In this document: positions 35,497 to 47,365 of the stretch, piece after piece | Layout: each line of letters begins with the position of its first letter | Numbering within the stretch: the first letter of the stretch is position 1 | NCBI RefSeq assembly: GCF_033807575.1 | Contig: NC_084721.1 | Span: forward strand, 7,502,001-7,566,000 | DNA length: 64,000 nucleotides | Direction of reading: 5' to 3' | Source of the DNA: Cydia pomonella | Lineage: Eukaryota; Arthropoda; Insecta; Lepidoptera; Tortricidae | The notes under the pieces: generated by a model | Told to the model about the DNA's origin: nothing | What the model saw: the letters and a program-made list of their open reading frames with translations, nothing else | The model's database searches: none | Made by a program: the position numbers and the translations under genes

Positions 35497-37542
35497 CATA
35501 GTTAAGTGCAGATGTGATCGAATAAAAGTTACTTTTATTTCTTTGCATTTATTAAGTTTACCAGATTGATCGAACAAATGTAACAAGTCATCAATAAATA
35601 AAAGCTTTGCTCCGTGTCGGTATTACCTAAATGGACAGGACACCGACAAATGCATGCCCATTTTCTTCGTCGTCAAAAAGCTTACGAGATCTCGGAACAT
35701 TTCAATGCATAGGAATACCTATTGCGGAGCTATGTATATATATTTTAATGAAAGACCCGTTTTAAAATACATTGCATATGTCCGAGTTCCATAGAAATTT
35801 AAAATTCCAAACAAAGATGTTCTTTTAACATGCATAACTACAGAAAATTCGTGGAAACACAATGCACAACGTAATTGGTAGTCGCGGAACATGACAGATA
35901 GGTTTATCTTATCGTGCCCGATAGCGTGTGGGCGAGCTTTGTCCAACTTTGCGATAACTTACGATGTCCAACTATTTCTATTGCTATTGCTCCCTGTTTT
36001 TACTGACCAATTTAAATTGTGATAGTAATTATTTACAACATTATAATTACACTTTTAGATTGAATAAAGCACAATATTGTACATTCCTAGAGCGTATGCT
36101 TTTCCATGCCATTAAAATGAGACAAACAGGTAAGTAGACCAATTTACTTTCTCATTAAGTCATTATATCAGTTAGTAAAGATAAGTTACAAGTTAGAATG
36201 AACTATGTATGCGATTAGGAAATCAAGGAGCTAAATACCATTATGAAAGGAAAGAACTAGCTCAATATTCTGGCTGATTAAATCACCTGGCAAGATTTTG
36301 CTGCGAACTTGAGCCTTTAGCTTTGGAATGGAATATATTATACATGAAGCGTTCTTGTAGTGTAGCTTGCAGTATTCCTTAACTGTCAGAAAAAGCACAT
36401 AGGTACAGTACAGTTAACATCTTTTCATGGCCCTTCTTCGCTACTATAGTCTTGGCGACAACGAGAATAATCATAAATCAGTAGCTCAAGCTATTAAGGC
36501 TCACCCTTCCGAACAAATCGGCGCTGATCGACACGCCGTTTCAATTAGAACAATCACGCGCCGGTGTCACTGCCGTATCCGGCGGATATTGGCGTACGAC
36601 ACGACTCCTGCGCACAATCCCGACGACATACTTACACTCTCCGGCTATCACCCCAACCAAATTACAAATACGCTCAACCCTCTATTAGTCACGCGAACGC
36701 TAACCTTAATTATACACCCGAAGGGTTCATTAATTCCTAACGCGACAGAAAATAGATAATTTAAAAAGACGTTCGGGAACCGTTTCCGCCGGATCAACTC
36801 GTTACATTTTAAAAGTAAGTCCTTCAGCTTTGATGGTTTCAGAGAAGGGTTTGGGGAAATTATAATCTGTTTCTTTTGAACTTTAAATTATAAGAAATTA
36901 TAGATCCTTATATTCCTTGTGTGTCGCCATCATCAGTCAACACGACACTCAAAACTCGTGCCATAATTATGATTGTTGCAATTAAAACGCAACGTTAAAA
37001 TAGATCTCGTTTAGTGCAGGGTATAGATACGCACGCTTCCTAAGATACGATTGGTTGACGTTCTTCGATCCAAAAATAAATCAATCGTAACAAACCAAGT
37101 AACCGCGCATTTCACGGCGTGGACAAAAAAGACAAAATGCAGTAGATAGGCCGACGGAACAGGTTCCTTGCGGTTACTGAAGCCGTACTGTTGCTAGGTG
37201 CAAGGGTATTCTACGCCTTGACTTTCGAATGGAAGGCTTCTTTATGATTGGTCATTTTGACGTATCGTGGGAACGCAAAACGTTAATAGACGTCAAATTT
37301 TAATATTTATAATTTTATTCTCGTGAAGTTCACGTTAAATATCCAAATACTTAAGTTCAATTAGATAGATAGCCCGCAAATTCTTTATTTCTAAAATAGG
37401 AAGCGGGTTACGGAATCTAGGTCTATATTCACCACATCTGGTGTCATGTCTTTACTCCGGCCTTTCTTTTGCTAGATACCTACAAAAAAGATTTATAATC
37501 TGTTTAAACTTTTGAAGTCGGTACTCAATATTTCAGTATTCA
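35492..37542. other. Mostly unassigned; CpG-richer block at 36430-36814
   Basis: No gene recognised. A 110-codon ORF at 36427-36759 has no motif that I know. It lies in unusually CpG-rich DNA for this window and is followed by GTAAGT at 36815, so a non-coding exon or enhancer is possible. Evidence is weak. Confidence 0.35.
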
Positions 37543-37733
37543 GTACCCCTAGTGTAAATAAATTCGATTTCCAAACGTGACGTACGCGTTTGCGTTTAGT
37601 CTCATTTTGTATTGGATTTCGAAAGAGCGCGCCAAGAGGGACGTTTTGGAAACTCAAAATCCTATACAAAATGAGACTTAACGCAAACGCGTTCGTCACG
37701 TTATGATGTCGATCAAAGTTACACTAGGGGTAC
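37543..37733. mobile_element. 191-bp palindromic MITE, 'GTACCCCTAGTGTAA' family, copy 2
   Basis: Same length and sequence as 14713-14903 except CCAAGAGGG for CCAAGCGGG. The near identity points to recent movement. Confidence 0.9.
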
Positions 37734-38168
37734 TGTTGCCTAGATTAACATATGTGATATACCTATGTTGCATCAATATATCTACATAAATTACTTATAC
37801 GAGGTATCACGATACATATTAAAATTATCTCCCCTAACAAAATAAGTGCAGCATTTTCCATGAAAAAACTATTATCTTATACAAGGAATGAAATAAACTG
37901 ACGTCACATCAGACTTACCAGTTGCAGTTGAATCAATAAATTCTCCTTTCTGACTTACGGCCGATGAGTAACAAGTTAACAACATATACTATCATTGAAT
38001 GAACTATTGTGACAACGAAGTTGATCATTGATGATCATTTTCGTCCTTACGTCATTGAGATAAGTTCTTCGAATGTGATCAATGATGCGAATTAATGATC
38101 TAATCCTAAACCTGGTATGATGTTTATACGACACTACCTCTATTATTTATTCACACTTGGAATTAAAA

Positions 38169-38493
38169 AGGAAGCGCTGGTGGCCTAGCGGTAAGAGCGT
38201 GCGACTTGCAATCCGGAGGTCGCGGGTTCAAACCCCGGCTCGTACCAATGAGTTTTTCGGAACTTATGTACGAAATATCATTTGATATTTCCCAGTCGCT
38301 TTTCGGTGAAGGAAAACATCGTGAGGAAACCGGACTAATCCCAACAAGGCCTAGTTTATCCTCTGGGTTGGAAGGTCTGATGGCAGTCGCTTTCGTAAAA
38401 ACTAGTGCCTACGCCAAATCTTGGGATTAGTTGTCAAGCGGACCCCAGGCTCCCATGAGCCGTGGCAAATGCCGGGAAAACGCGAGGAAGAAG
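38169..38493 (+). mobile_element. tRNA-derived SINE with perfect 16-bp TSD
   Basis: The tRNA-like head has an A-box region (TGGTGGCCTAGCGGTAAGAG) and a B box (GGGTTCAAACC). The body has TGAGTTTTTCGGAACTTATG and CGGACCCCAGGCTCCCATGA, and the element ends in GAGGAAGAAG. Direct repeats ACACTTGGAATTAAAA flank it at 38153-38168 and 38494-38509. The ORF inside is not a gene. The insertion is about 450 bp upstream of the Pointed-like exon at 38947. Confidence 0.95.
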
Positions 38494-38946
38494 ACACTTG
38501 GAATTAAAATGTGTTGTATTATAGCAAAACTATATTTGCTTAATTGGCACCTTCACTTCTATATTTTTACAGTTATACTCTGTGGTAAAGTAAACAAGTA
38601 AGTTTAGAAATCTTTTGTTTGCTGTTTTACTGCCTACTAATAAGTGTTAAATTAATATAACACAAAATAATCACTGTGCTGTGTGCGTCTAATGAATAAA
38701 ATAAGAGTAATGGTGACTATTTTAGAGATTCGTCGTATGTCAATAAATATCAAATACGTACCTATGATATAAATGTGTTATTGCGATATTGTATTTGAGT
38801 AAAAAAACATAAAATACTCTAGACAATCATAGTTTAGATTAGGTCAGGATGACTTGTCAGGCAACAGCGAACTGTAAGCAGAACGGCTACAATATAATAT
38901 CCCAATTTAACTTAAGACCGAGCCTATAGTATTTGATTGTCCGCAG

Positions 38947-39082
38947 TCCCAGCACGATGAAGCTGGAGTGGGGGGACGGCGAGGCCGACTACGGCCTGGA
39001 GGAGGCCGCCTTCTACGAGGGTCCGCCGGCGCTGGCGCCGCCGCCGCGCAAACACGTGTCCTTCAGTCTCCGCCTGGATCTG
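38947..39082 (+). CDS. pnt: Pointed-like ETS factor, probable first coding exon
   Basis: The acceptor ATTGTCCGCAG ends at 38946. ATG at 38957 opens MKLEWGDGEADYGLEEAAFY, then EGPPALAPPPRKHVSFSLRL and DL, with donor GTGAGT at 39083 (phase 0). It joins in frame to the exon at 51466. I favour the ETS1/2 orthologue Pointed, a nuclear transcription factor downstream of Ras/MAPK. The next exon carries the 'VPSLSDLSDPEASL(D)' stretch that I remember preceding the PNT (SAM) domain in insect Pointed. The PNT and ETS domains are outside the window, so the name is provisional. The 5' UTR must come from an upstream exon. The coding G+C content and proline-rich, acidic composition fit a disordered N-terminus. 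Confidence 0.5.
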
Positions 39083-39108
39083 GTGAGTATTGTATCACCT
39101 CTCTCTGG

Positions 39109-39203
39109 CCGTCGTGATGAAGTGGGGGGAAAGCGAGATCGACTACGGCCTGGAGGAGCGTTCTACGAGGGCTCACGGTCGCTGCTAAAACACAGGCCAC
39201 GTA
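39109..39203 (+). pseudogene. Decayed partial copy of exon 38947-39082
   Basis: Twenty-six bases past the donor, GTCGTGATGAAGTGGGGGGA, then GACTACGGCCTGGAGGAG, CGTTCTACGAGGG and CTAAAACAC repeat exon sequence in order. Small deletions break the frame. No acceptor precedes it. It reads as a tandem partial exon duplication inside the intron. Confidence 0.85.
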
Positions 39204-39239
39204 ATCAGAGGTCTAAGTAAAAAGTTCCAAGTGAACTTG

Positions 39240-39312
39240 GTAAGCTGCAGAGAATGACCCCCCTGCATAGAAATTTGTTTGCAGGGGGGGTCACTTAACT
39301 CTGCAGCTTACT
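39240..39312. repeat. Hairpin element, AGCTGCAGAG...CTCTGCAGCT
   Basis: GTAAGCTGCAGAGAATGACC then CCCCTGCATAG pairs with TTTGCAGGGGGGGTCACTTA then ACTCTGCAGCTTAC. The 54491-54575 hairpin shares the CTGCAG ends and TGCAGGGG arm and is a likely relative. Confidence 0.75.
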
Positions 39313-42300
39313 GGACCTACTTAATTGAGGGAGTGAATGCATCATAATCAGTGAGAGCTTGCCCATCCATTGTAGGAAGGTTTATATTATATACATTAGC
39401 AGTAACTGACAATAATATAATAGTGTGGGGCATAGGCATCTCATTCCATCTCATCTCGGAATACTCGCTTATGAAATTGGACATAATGATTTTCCCGAAG
39501 GTGTCATATGTAGCTAGTTTCAAGCTGCGCGCTGCGCCTTTCTTTGCTTACTTATAGTATAGGTAAATAAAGTTTCGATCATTTTCCCGTTCAAACCTTG
39601 ATCTTGGCATAACAAACGACAGGAAAATCAAGGAAAGTTGTTCGTTTATGTAAAGATGTCATATTAGAATTAGAAAACCAGCCGGGACCGGTCGGATACC
39701 TAATAAGTACCTAAGCGTTTCTCCGGCCGGTTTCTTTCTATGCAGGATTGTGGGTAGGATAGGAATAAATTGTCTGTTTCCGCACCCTCGGACAAGTATA
39801 GGCAGTATTCCAGGTAATAGCTTAATACTAGTATGTGCACCATTACGCACGAAGTCCTAGTTCTAGTCCAATGCGTGAAAATTAGGGCTCCGGTACGATG
39901 TACGTTCCAAAGACCATTTTCGTTCGCAAAAGTACGATAATTTCAGCCCCAAAAACCTAAAATACATTCATTACTATAATTCGTAGGTATTTACTGTAAT
40001 TTTTAATTGAACTCTTATTTATATGCTCATTCCTCAAAAAAAGAATTATCCTTTCAACGTTAACTCAGAGTCGTTTAAAGATCACTTTGCCGCTTTCTTA
40101 TAGTTATAGGTAATTATAGGTACTTCTCGTAGTTGCTAAGACCAAATGGTCATATCTCATAAAGAGTTGTTGCTAAGTTCAGATCTTTTTGTAGTGCGGT
40201 AGTGTCGGGTTAGGGATGGTATTGTACCTACAAGCTATGGCTATGACGCCGGATGCGCCGCCCAACAGACCGTAACACTGGCGGCGGCGTCCTCTTTTGG
40301 CAACCCTATATTCCCTATAGGACCAATTGAAAGTTCACTTTTCTAAATTAAGGTTTCGTATTAGTAAGTAGGTAAATTGAATTAAGATTTCGTATACCAA
40401 GTATAATTGCGTACTTTTCATGTACGCTACGCTGTAAGTGTAGTCAACTATAAAAAAATTGACTAATCGCGTGCCGCCGCGCTCCCATCGGGAGTCGTGC
40501 GTTTGTGTCTACATTTTTGTTGAGATTTACCAATTTTCTTGAATGATTTAGGTTTTATAATAAAAAAAGTATTATTTTAGATGACTCGTAGTAAAAGTAT
40601 TGTATACAAAAGTGATATAATTAAGCTTTTCAACCTCGTACCTTACTTAGGCAACTCGGCAAGCTTCGTTGCCTAAAACACATTGTATAAAATACTATTG
40701 TATAGTGGTCCATGGTTCATTCGGTATCAAATAGACAGAGACGGCCAAAGTGGCAAAATATATCGGATCGCGTCTTTATTTCTTTGGTAACAACGTTCAT
40801 TACCTATCACAGAAAAGTGTACATAATCATCAAAGTAAAAGAAAAAACTTGGACAACTCAGTACCTATTTTTATTCTCCAAAGTCTCCGACACAGCCATT
40901 CAATTATTAAATTAATCGTAGACATAGATAATAACATACTAGGTATGTAGTACTATACTATGTAAGTATGTACCTACTAAACTAAACTATCTACCTACAA
41001 AAGTAACATGGATTTGAACGATACGAGTATGCGTACCAAAAGTAAACTTAAGATTCCACCGGACGACTAAGCTAAAAATACACAGTTTATATATAACCAG
41101 TTTCGTGCTCTAAAGAGACATGTTCGATCTAAATTCATCATAACAATCCACGTTAGGTGCGCTCTTGAAGGGTCTACTCGTATTAAAAATCCACTTTGAA
41201 ATTACTACTTGAACCTAAAAACAGAAAAAGGCTCGGACAGTTATTCTCCGTATAATAATTAGGCGCACTTAACTGGGTGCTTGTACCGTGTTAAGATTAA
41301 CCAGCCATTGGATTTTAACCCTTAGTCAATTGACTTACGATTGATATAAAATAAATTAAAAGTAGAATTATGCTTATGAAGCAAAGGGAGTAGAATATAT
41401 GAACATGTTGGGCGTTTACGCCCTTTTATTATTAAGCTTCTGTTAGGTCTAAAGTAATCCGGTTCGGCTCTGCATGGCTCGGACAACTTTACAGTTTTGT
41501 TGTACATCGATTGACAATTAACAAAGACTTTGTATGCAAGAGGGTAAGTGCGGTTTTTATTTGGCTACGTTGACAGGTTTCAGATCTGTGTTTAGTGTAA
41601 TTAAGGCTTTAGCCGTAGTTGTAGAAACGTGCTTAATAATGCAATGGAACTCGTTTGGAATCTAACGACATTTAAAAAAAATGCCTTCAAATGTAAGGTG
41701 TACTGTTGTATACCTACTTAACTTTATCGCTTACTGTTAATTATCACTGTCTCTTCATAAATCTGATTTGTTATGAACTATGAACATGACAGAAACAGAA
41801 GCGAGAGGCGGCTCTCGATGATTTTTGATATTACATGTAGGATTTACTCTACTAAGATGTTACTAATACGTATTTGTATATGGGGTATTTCACAAAAAGG
41901 TATCCTTAGTGAGGACAATTAAATATTAATAGTCTGCAGAAAATTGTATTATCTACCTTTGAATTTAAAGCTAAGTTATGAAATCATAGGTTTATTTAAG
42001 ATTTGGGTGGAAAATCATATAGGAGCGTAGTTATTCTATATTTTCATATGATTATATGACACCGCTGATGTTTCGTAATGACGACTGGACAACAAAATTA
42101 ATTGTTTGTAAAAAATTCAATCATGATTGAAGACCGTTTAAAAATAATGAAGAAATTATAATGAACTTCCGAACTTAATGAAGTATGTCTAACAATTTAC
42201 CTGATACCTGCAAGCGCAGTATACGGTAACGATCAATCATCGGCGCAGGAGTATTGAAAACAAACTAGTCCCACAATAGATGTATATTGACCCAGTATTT

Positions 42301-42550
42301 TGACTTCAATTTTTTTTTACCCTGCTTGCAGGTAAGTAAAGCCAACAAAACAATCTGTACCTACTGTTTGATCGACGACTATTAATTACAATGCAATGTC
42401 ATATGTAAATTTGCAAATCTTTCTACATTCGAGAATAATCAGATGTCTTTTTATCCTGCTTAAAAAACGTATTTCTTTTTACACTCCTTGATAAAAATGG
42501 TATAATCTGTATCGATATCGCGCCTATATTAGATACCAATGATACGAATA
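39313..42550 (+). other. Pointed-like intron, unassigned part
   Basis: No exon, RNA gene or clear transposon recognised. Confidence 0.5.
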
Positions 42551-42697
42551 AGGGTCCATTTAGACGGTGCGAGAACTCGCACGCGAGTTTAATTACATTG
42601 CAGTATTTGATCGGTCGGCCGAATTGGTTGTAACCTCAATAGTCCGCAATGTAACTAAAATCGCATGCGAGTTCGCGTGCCGTCTAAATCAGCCCTA
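42551..42697. mobile_element. Palindromic MITE, TTTAGACGG...CCGTCTAAA ends
   Basis: CATTTAGACGGTGCGAGAAC then TCGCACGCGAGTT pairs with ATCGCATGCGAGTTCGCGTG then CCGTCTAAATC. Related sequences sit at 60104-60250 and 33766-33915. Confidence 0.8.
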
Positions 42698-43009
42698 AAG
42701 AGTCAACATACTGCTTGCAACTTTTATTGCGTCAGTGTTCCTATTTCAAAGTCCCCGTTCTTTTATTATTTTTAAAGTTGTCCGTGACACTGACGGTAAG
42801 CTGCCCTAATGAGTTTCGGCATTAGGCGTACAACCGCCGTTTTTTACGAATGGGTTAGCAACGAACATAAACAAATAGGATGGACGAATCGGTACTCGAA
42901 CATGACATGCGAGTTCCGAAATAGCGATATTTAACCAGACATTTATTAATTCGCTACGCATGTACCAATCAATTGTACTTTTTTAATCTCATAATGTATA
43001 TAGTACTGA

Positions 43010-43336
43010 TAAGCGCTGGTGGCCCAGCGGTAAGAGCGTGCGACTTGCAATCCGGAGGTCGCGGGTTCAAACCCCGGCTCGTACCAATGAGTTTTTCGGA
43101 ACTTATGTACGAAATATCATTCGATATTTACCAGTCGCTTTTCGATGAAGGAAAACATTGTGAGAAAACCGGACTAATCCCAATAAGGCCTAGTTTATCC
43201 TCTGGGTTGGAAGGTCAGATGGCAGTCGCTTTCGTAAAAACTAGTGCCTACGCCAATTCTCGGGATTAGTTGCCAAGCGGACCCCAGGCTCCCATGAGCC
43301 AAGGCAAAATGCCGGGACAACGCGAGGAAGAAGAAG
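43010..43336 (+). mobile_element. tRNA-derived SINE, second copy, perfect 17-bp TSD
   Basis: Same family as 38169-38493 with few differences. Flanking direct repeats AATGTATATAGTACTGA are at 42993-43009 and 43337-43353. It lies in the Pointed-like intron in sense orientation. Confidence 0.95.
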
Positions 43337-43380
43337 AATGTATATAGTACTGAATATATCTTAACACATTCCCTAGTAAA

Positions 43381-43549
43381 GCTACCACCAGTTTTGACAT
43401 TGACATATTCACTCACGTTTACGTAAATTACCTACTTTATTTTATATATATCTCGCTTGCACTAATACGCGGGTACGTGCGAGATGCATATTATAAAGTA
43501 AGTTACGTAGACGTGAGCACATACGTCAATGTCAAAACTGGTGGTCGCG
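43381..43549. mobile_element. Palindromic MITE, CCACCAGTTTTGACATTGAC ends
   Basis: ACCACCAGTTTTGACATTGA and TCACGTTTACGTAAATTACC are mirrored by GTTACGTAGACGTGAGCACA and TCAATGTCAAAACTGGTGGT. It lies about 30 bp from the SINE. Confidence 0.85.
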
Positions 43550-43680
43550 GTATAGTTATATAAAGTATAATTTTACATTTATTAAAACCAACCAACCAAC
43601 AATCATGCTGCATGCCCGCGCGGGATTCGGGCACAATTTGGGCTATTTAAAGTTACATTTACAAAGTTACATACATTAAA

Positions 43681-43953
43681 AATAGCAGAGTCCTTGAATA
43701 CTTCGGTCATATTGCAAGGGAAGACGGTGGCAACCTCGAAAAGCTCATTGTGGCCGGTAAAGTGGATGGGAAAAGGCCTGGACGCGGACGCAGTCTAATA
43801 CGTAGGTCTTACCAGATCTGCACCGCTCTTGACTCCACAGTTCACATGGCTCTCCTCACCGCCAGAGACAGAAACTGATGGAGAAAGATCATAAGTGCAC
43901 AAAAGGGATCAAAGTTGTACAAAAGGGAGGTCACGACCCTCAATGTTGATTAA
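43681..43953 (+). pseudogene. RTE-like LINE, C-terminal ORF remnant
   Basis: NSRVLEYFGHIAREDGGNLE, then KLIVAGKVDGKRPGRGRS and STVHMALLTARDRN, a TGA stop at 43876, then WRKIIS and more sequence to TAA. This is the C-terminal tail often seen in lepidopteran RTE-type reverse transcriptases ('FGH..RR....LE.L.V.GKV.GKR.RGR'). Only about 90 codons remain, with one internal stop. Confidence 0.75.
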
Positions 43954-44951
43954 TACGACGCAAGGAGGAGGAAAAATATAAGCATATTCATCTCTGCAAC
44001 TTAAACTTCGTACATGCCAAAAGCTTTTGTATATTTAATCCCCGAAAAAAAATATTATGGAACAATCGCTCATAAATCGACCAAGTCTTCAGAGTAAGCT
44101 CGAAATTCGGATAGACAAAGTTAAAATATTTTACTAGTATGGAATATTTATAATAATCATATTTGAGACCATATTAGTTACCGGGCCGCTAGTCTCATTA
44201 GCCCCGCGATTTCCGGTGTCTAATCAAAGGTTCCGTCCGCCCTCTGGAGTGACTAATTTGATGTGATTTTTCTTCACTATCCTTATGCTTTGGCTATGTA
44301 ATTAACTTACTAACTAATTACAAGATCAGATTTACAAAATAACTAGCATTTTCTCTTTACTAAGGATCTCCCCGCCTTAAATGTCACTGGTTGGATTAAA
44401 ATGAAATATACCAGCTCATATTTTAAACCGTCATATTAAATTAATAAGCTGTCACTAACCAGCCAGGAGCGTGAAGTAGATTAATTGTTAATTAATACAT
44501 CGTACACACTTAAAATAATTCTTTAACAAGTTAAAGAAACGATAAATTTCTAAGAGCGACAGTAATACACAAATGATAGAGTGTTGTCCTTATCCATCCC
44601 TCGAATCCTCCCATACTTTACAATCAGGGGATTAAGAACAAGAGATAAATCTGTGGTAAAAAGCTGTCTGTGATGTAGTGAGACAAGTCAGTTGACGCGT
44701 GGGGCGACTTACACGCTATTAAATCCGGCAATATGTTATACGCGTCCTGTTTCTGAATATTCCCTAAAATACGTCTTGAAAAGGACATTAGTTTTATTCG
44801 GTTGGAGCTGTTGTCTCTGTATAACCACTGTAACAAAATATTGGAGTTCTAATTTCTGTACATTTTTAGTTATTTTTATTAGCAGTTTTTTTATACCTAG
44901 TTTTAGTGCAACACCTGAAGAAGTGTTTCGTGTTAATAATTACAAATACAT

Positions 44952-45652
44952 TGGTGACCGGTCTGGCCTAGTAGGTAGTGAGCACTAGTGACCCAGCCTA
45001 TGAAGCCGATGGTCCTGGGTTTGAATTTATGTGTGTAAGAAGTACAGATATTTGTTCCTGAGTATTGGTTTTTTGTCTATGTATTTAAGAGGCTGTCAAT
45101 ACCTAAAGCGCGCACACTGTCTATTTGTATCGGAGTAAATGAGATAGCACTGTCGCATGTTACTGGGCCTGGGCAAGGGAATAATAAGAAAAATATTTAA
45201 ATAAAAAAAGGTGGATTATTAGTGTAATATTTTACTCAACAGCGGTTTAGATATAAATGTTTTGAAATTGTGATTTTAATTGCAGACCCATAAGTCAAAA
45301 CAATAAAGACATAAAACCGTTTAATTGTGATTTTAAGACCAATCTTTGCAATTATTTTCTATCGAGCCGATTTCGTTCAATCATGTATCGAGTACAACCA
45401 CGGTCTTTGAAATATAATTAATATGAACATATATTTTTCTTACTTGACTAAAACAAATAGTCTTTCTTAAAAAACTGTTTAAGTAACATCAATTTCAAGG
45501 ACATTGGGTGTTGACAGCCTCTTAAGTATTTGTATATTATAACTATATCGTTGTGTGAGGACCCACAACACAAGCCTTCTTGGCTTACCGTGGGACTTGA
45601 TCAATGTGTAAGAATGTCCCTATAATAATTATTTATTCAATTTATATTTATT
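44952..45652 (+). mobile_element. tRNA-derived SINE interrupted by a TTAA element
   Basis: The head GGTCTGGCCTAGTAGGTAGT, GCCTATGAAGCCGATGGTCC and a B-box-like TGGGTTTGAAT belong to a SINE type that I know from Lepidoptera. Its body (ACAGATATTTGTTCCTGAGT, CTATGTATTTAAG) stops at 45088 and resumes at 45522 with TTAAGTATTTGTATATTATA, ACCCACAACACAAGCCTTCT and TTACCGTGGGACTTGATCAA. The two halves join exactly across the nested insertion. Confidence 0.85.
45089..45521. mobile_element. 433-bp TTAA-flanked DNA element nested in a SINE
   Basis: Ends GAGGCTGTCAATACC and, inverted, GAGGCTGTCAACACC form 15-bp TIRs with one mismatch. TTAA is present on both sides (45085-45088, 45522-45525). TTAA duplication fits piggyBac- or Kolobok-type non-autonomous elements. 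No ORF. Confidence 0.85.
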
Positions 45653-45993
45653 CATTTAAATATTCGTATGTAAATCTAATAAAAATCTCCTTGGCCATGT
45701 CATAGTGTAGTACTATGACATAGTAAATAAAATAAATAACAAATAAAATAAAATGGGTATCAGTATTTCCTGTTGATACATACAATTTGCAACAACATGA
45801 TTAGTGAAGAAAAACTATTAATGAACATGAAATGATAAAAATATCCGGCATGAATGGTCTATCTGAGATATTTTTTGAACAGTTTTTCCCCGTATCCCTT
45901 GTTTAAAAACCTAATAAGTAAATTATGTATAGTACTCACATCCTTACAGTACACATATGAATAAAGTAATATGAAAACAACAATGTGTTAAAA

Positions 45994-46167
45994 CTGTGGA
46001 ATGAACTGTCGCCTGCGGTATTTTCGGACCGATGCGACCTTCAAACCTTTAAGAAAAGAGCGCACTCCCATCTTAAAGGTCGGCAACGCACAACACCTCG
46101 GGGTTGCAGGTGTCCATGAGCGACGGTAATCGCTTACCATGAGGCCTTTTGCCTCCTATATCATAAA
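45994..46167 (+). mobile_element. LINE 3' end fragment
   Basis: LWNELSPAVFSDRCDLQTFK, then KRAHSHLKGRQRTTPRGCRC and a stop is a LINE ORF2 C-terminus ('LWN.LP..VF....L..FK'), followed by TACCATGAGGCCTTTTGCCT and an A-rich end. Confidence 0.75.
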
Positions 46168-46935
46168 AAACTCACAATTGCTTTCTTAGCATTATGAATA
46201 GCGCGTACATGCGGGCAGGCGTCTAAGAATAAGTTTTTGGCTAAAATTTCACGTTTGGTACAAGCTTCTATCGCTGACTGTACTTTTTTCCCACAGGCAA
46301 CTAATACTCATCGAGACAATTCTAAAAACCCTATCACAATTGGGTTGCGTTGTTTTATCACAGAGTTCCTATGGCTACCTCCTGTCTCCATCATCAGATC
46401 AGCTTGATGGTACTATAATATTACATTGTCACCGACTTACATATGTATGCAAATTTTCAGCTTCATCGGAAACCGGGAAGTGGGTCATTTTAACTTGCAA
46501 GATTTGTCACATACTACATACTATAACAGGGCAAGTTAAATAAATAATAAAAGCTTGTAAAAAATAGACAAATAGCACAAATTGAGTCAATTGCATTATA
46601 CTTACTGCCCGAGCCGGAAACGCTGATTTTGTATTAAGTGCGTCTTTTGAGCCTCCCTGTAGATAAGGTACCGTACGGTTCTGGTGTCCACGCAGTGATC
46701 ATGTTCGTCCCTCCCTTCTTCACACTTCGGTGATTGCCGTTGGTGCCCCCTTCCGGAGAATAAATAAATTAGTTGATGCGTACTATGTTCATTATTACGG
46801 GTTGCCATCGTATAACACTCAAACTTACCGATAGCGGGTCTTTTGACATTTAGTTAACGCATATTATCTCAATTTTTATCTGGGGGCCTAGCCAATATAA
46901 CAATCGTAGATCGACAAACGACAAACTAAAATAAT

Positions 46936-47365
46936 AAAAAACCGGTCAAGTGCGAGTCGGACTCGCTCACCGAGGGCTCCGTACAAAATTAACTTATTTT
47001 AATTATATATATATATATATATATTTAATTTATAGTTTTGACATTTTTCCCTGTATTTATTGTGTAAGAAGATATTATTTGCCAAATTTCATAGTTATAG
47101 GTCAACGGGAAGTACTGTATGAATTTTGATTCCCTTGACAGTGTCAAATACGTTTTTTGCGGCATAAACGACCATATTTTTTTACGTTTACTTAGAAGTT
47201 TAATTTCACAGCTTGCTGTAGGTGTAGAGCTGAATGGTTTTAATTTCACCTAGATACCTCAACGCATTCCCGAGATGAAAGAGTCTTGACAGACAGACGC
47301 ACAGACAACAAAGTGATCCTGTAAGGGTTCCGTTTAATTCCATTTGACGTATGGAACCCTAAAAA
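46936..47365 (+). repeat. Interspersed repeat, short relative of 48786-50124
   Basis: It begins ACCGGTCAAGTGCGAGTCGG then ACTCGCTCACCGAGGGCTCC and ends AAGGGTTCCGTTTAATTCCA then TTTGACGTATGGAACCCTAA. It has different internal sequence and no ~290-bp units. A GGGGGCCTAGCC MITE end (46882-46935) abuts it. A (TA)n run sits at 47005-47023. Confidence 0.8.

Noticed and set aside
36427..36759. 110-codon ORF as a protein gene
   Set aside because: No recognisable motif, conservation cannot be tested here, and the composition may reflect a CpG-rich regulatory block.
38174..38250. Possible tRNA genes in the two SINE heads and the Helitron-like copies
   Set aside because: They match tRNA A/B boxes but do not fold into complete cloverleaves and are embedded in longer dispersed repeats.
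38206..38430. ORF MQSGGRGFKPRLVPMSFSEL, also inside 42973-43269
   Set aside because: Translation of the tRNA-derived SINE, as shown by its flanking target duplications.
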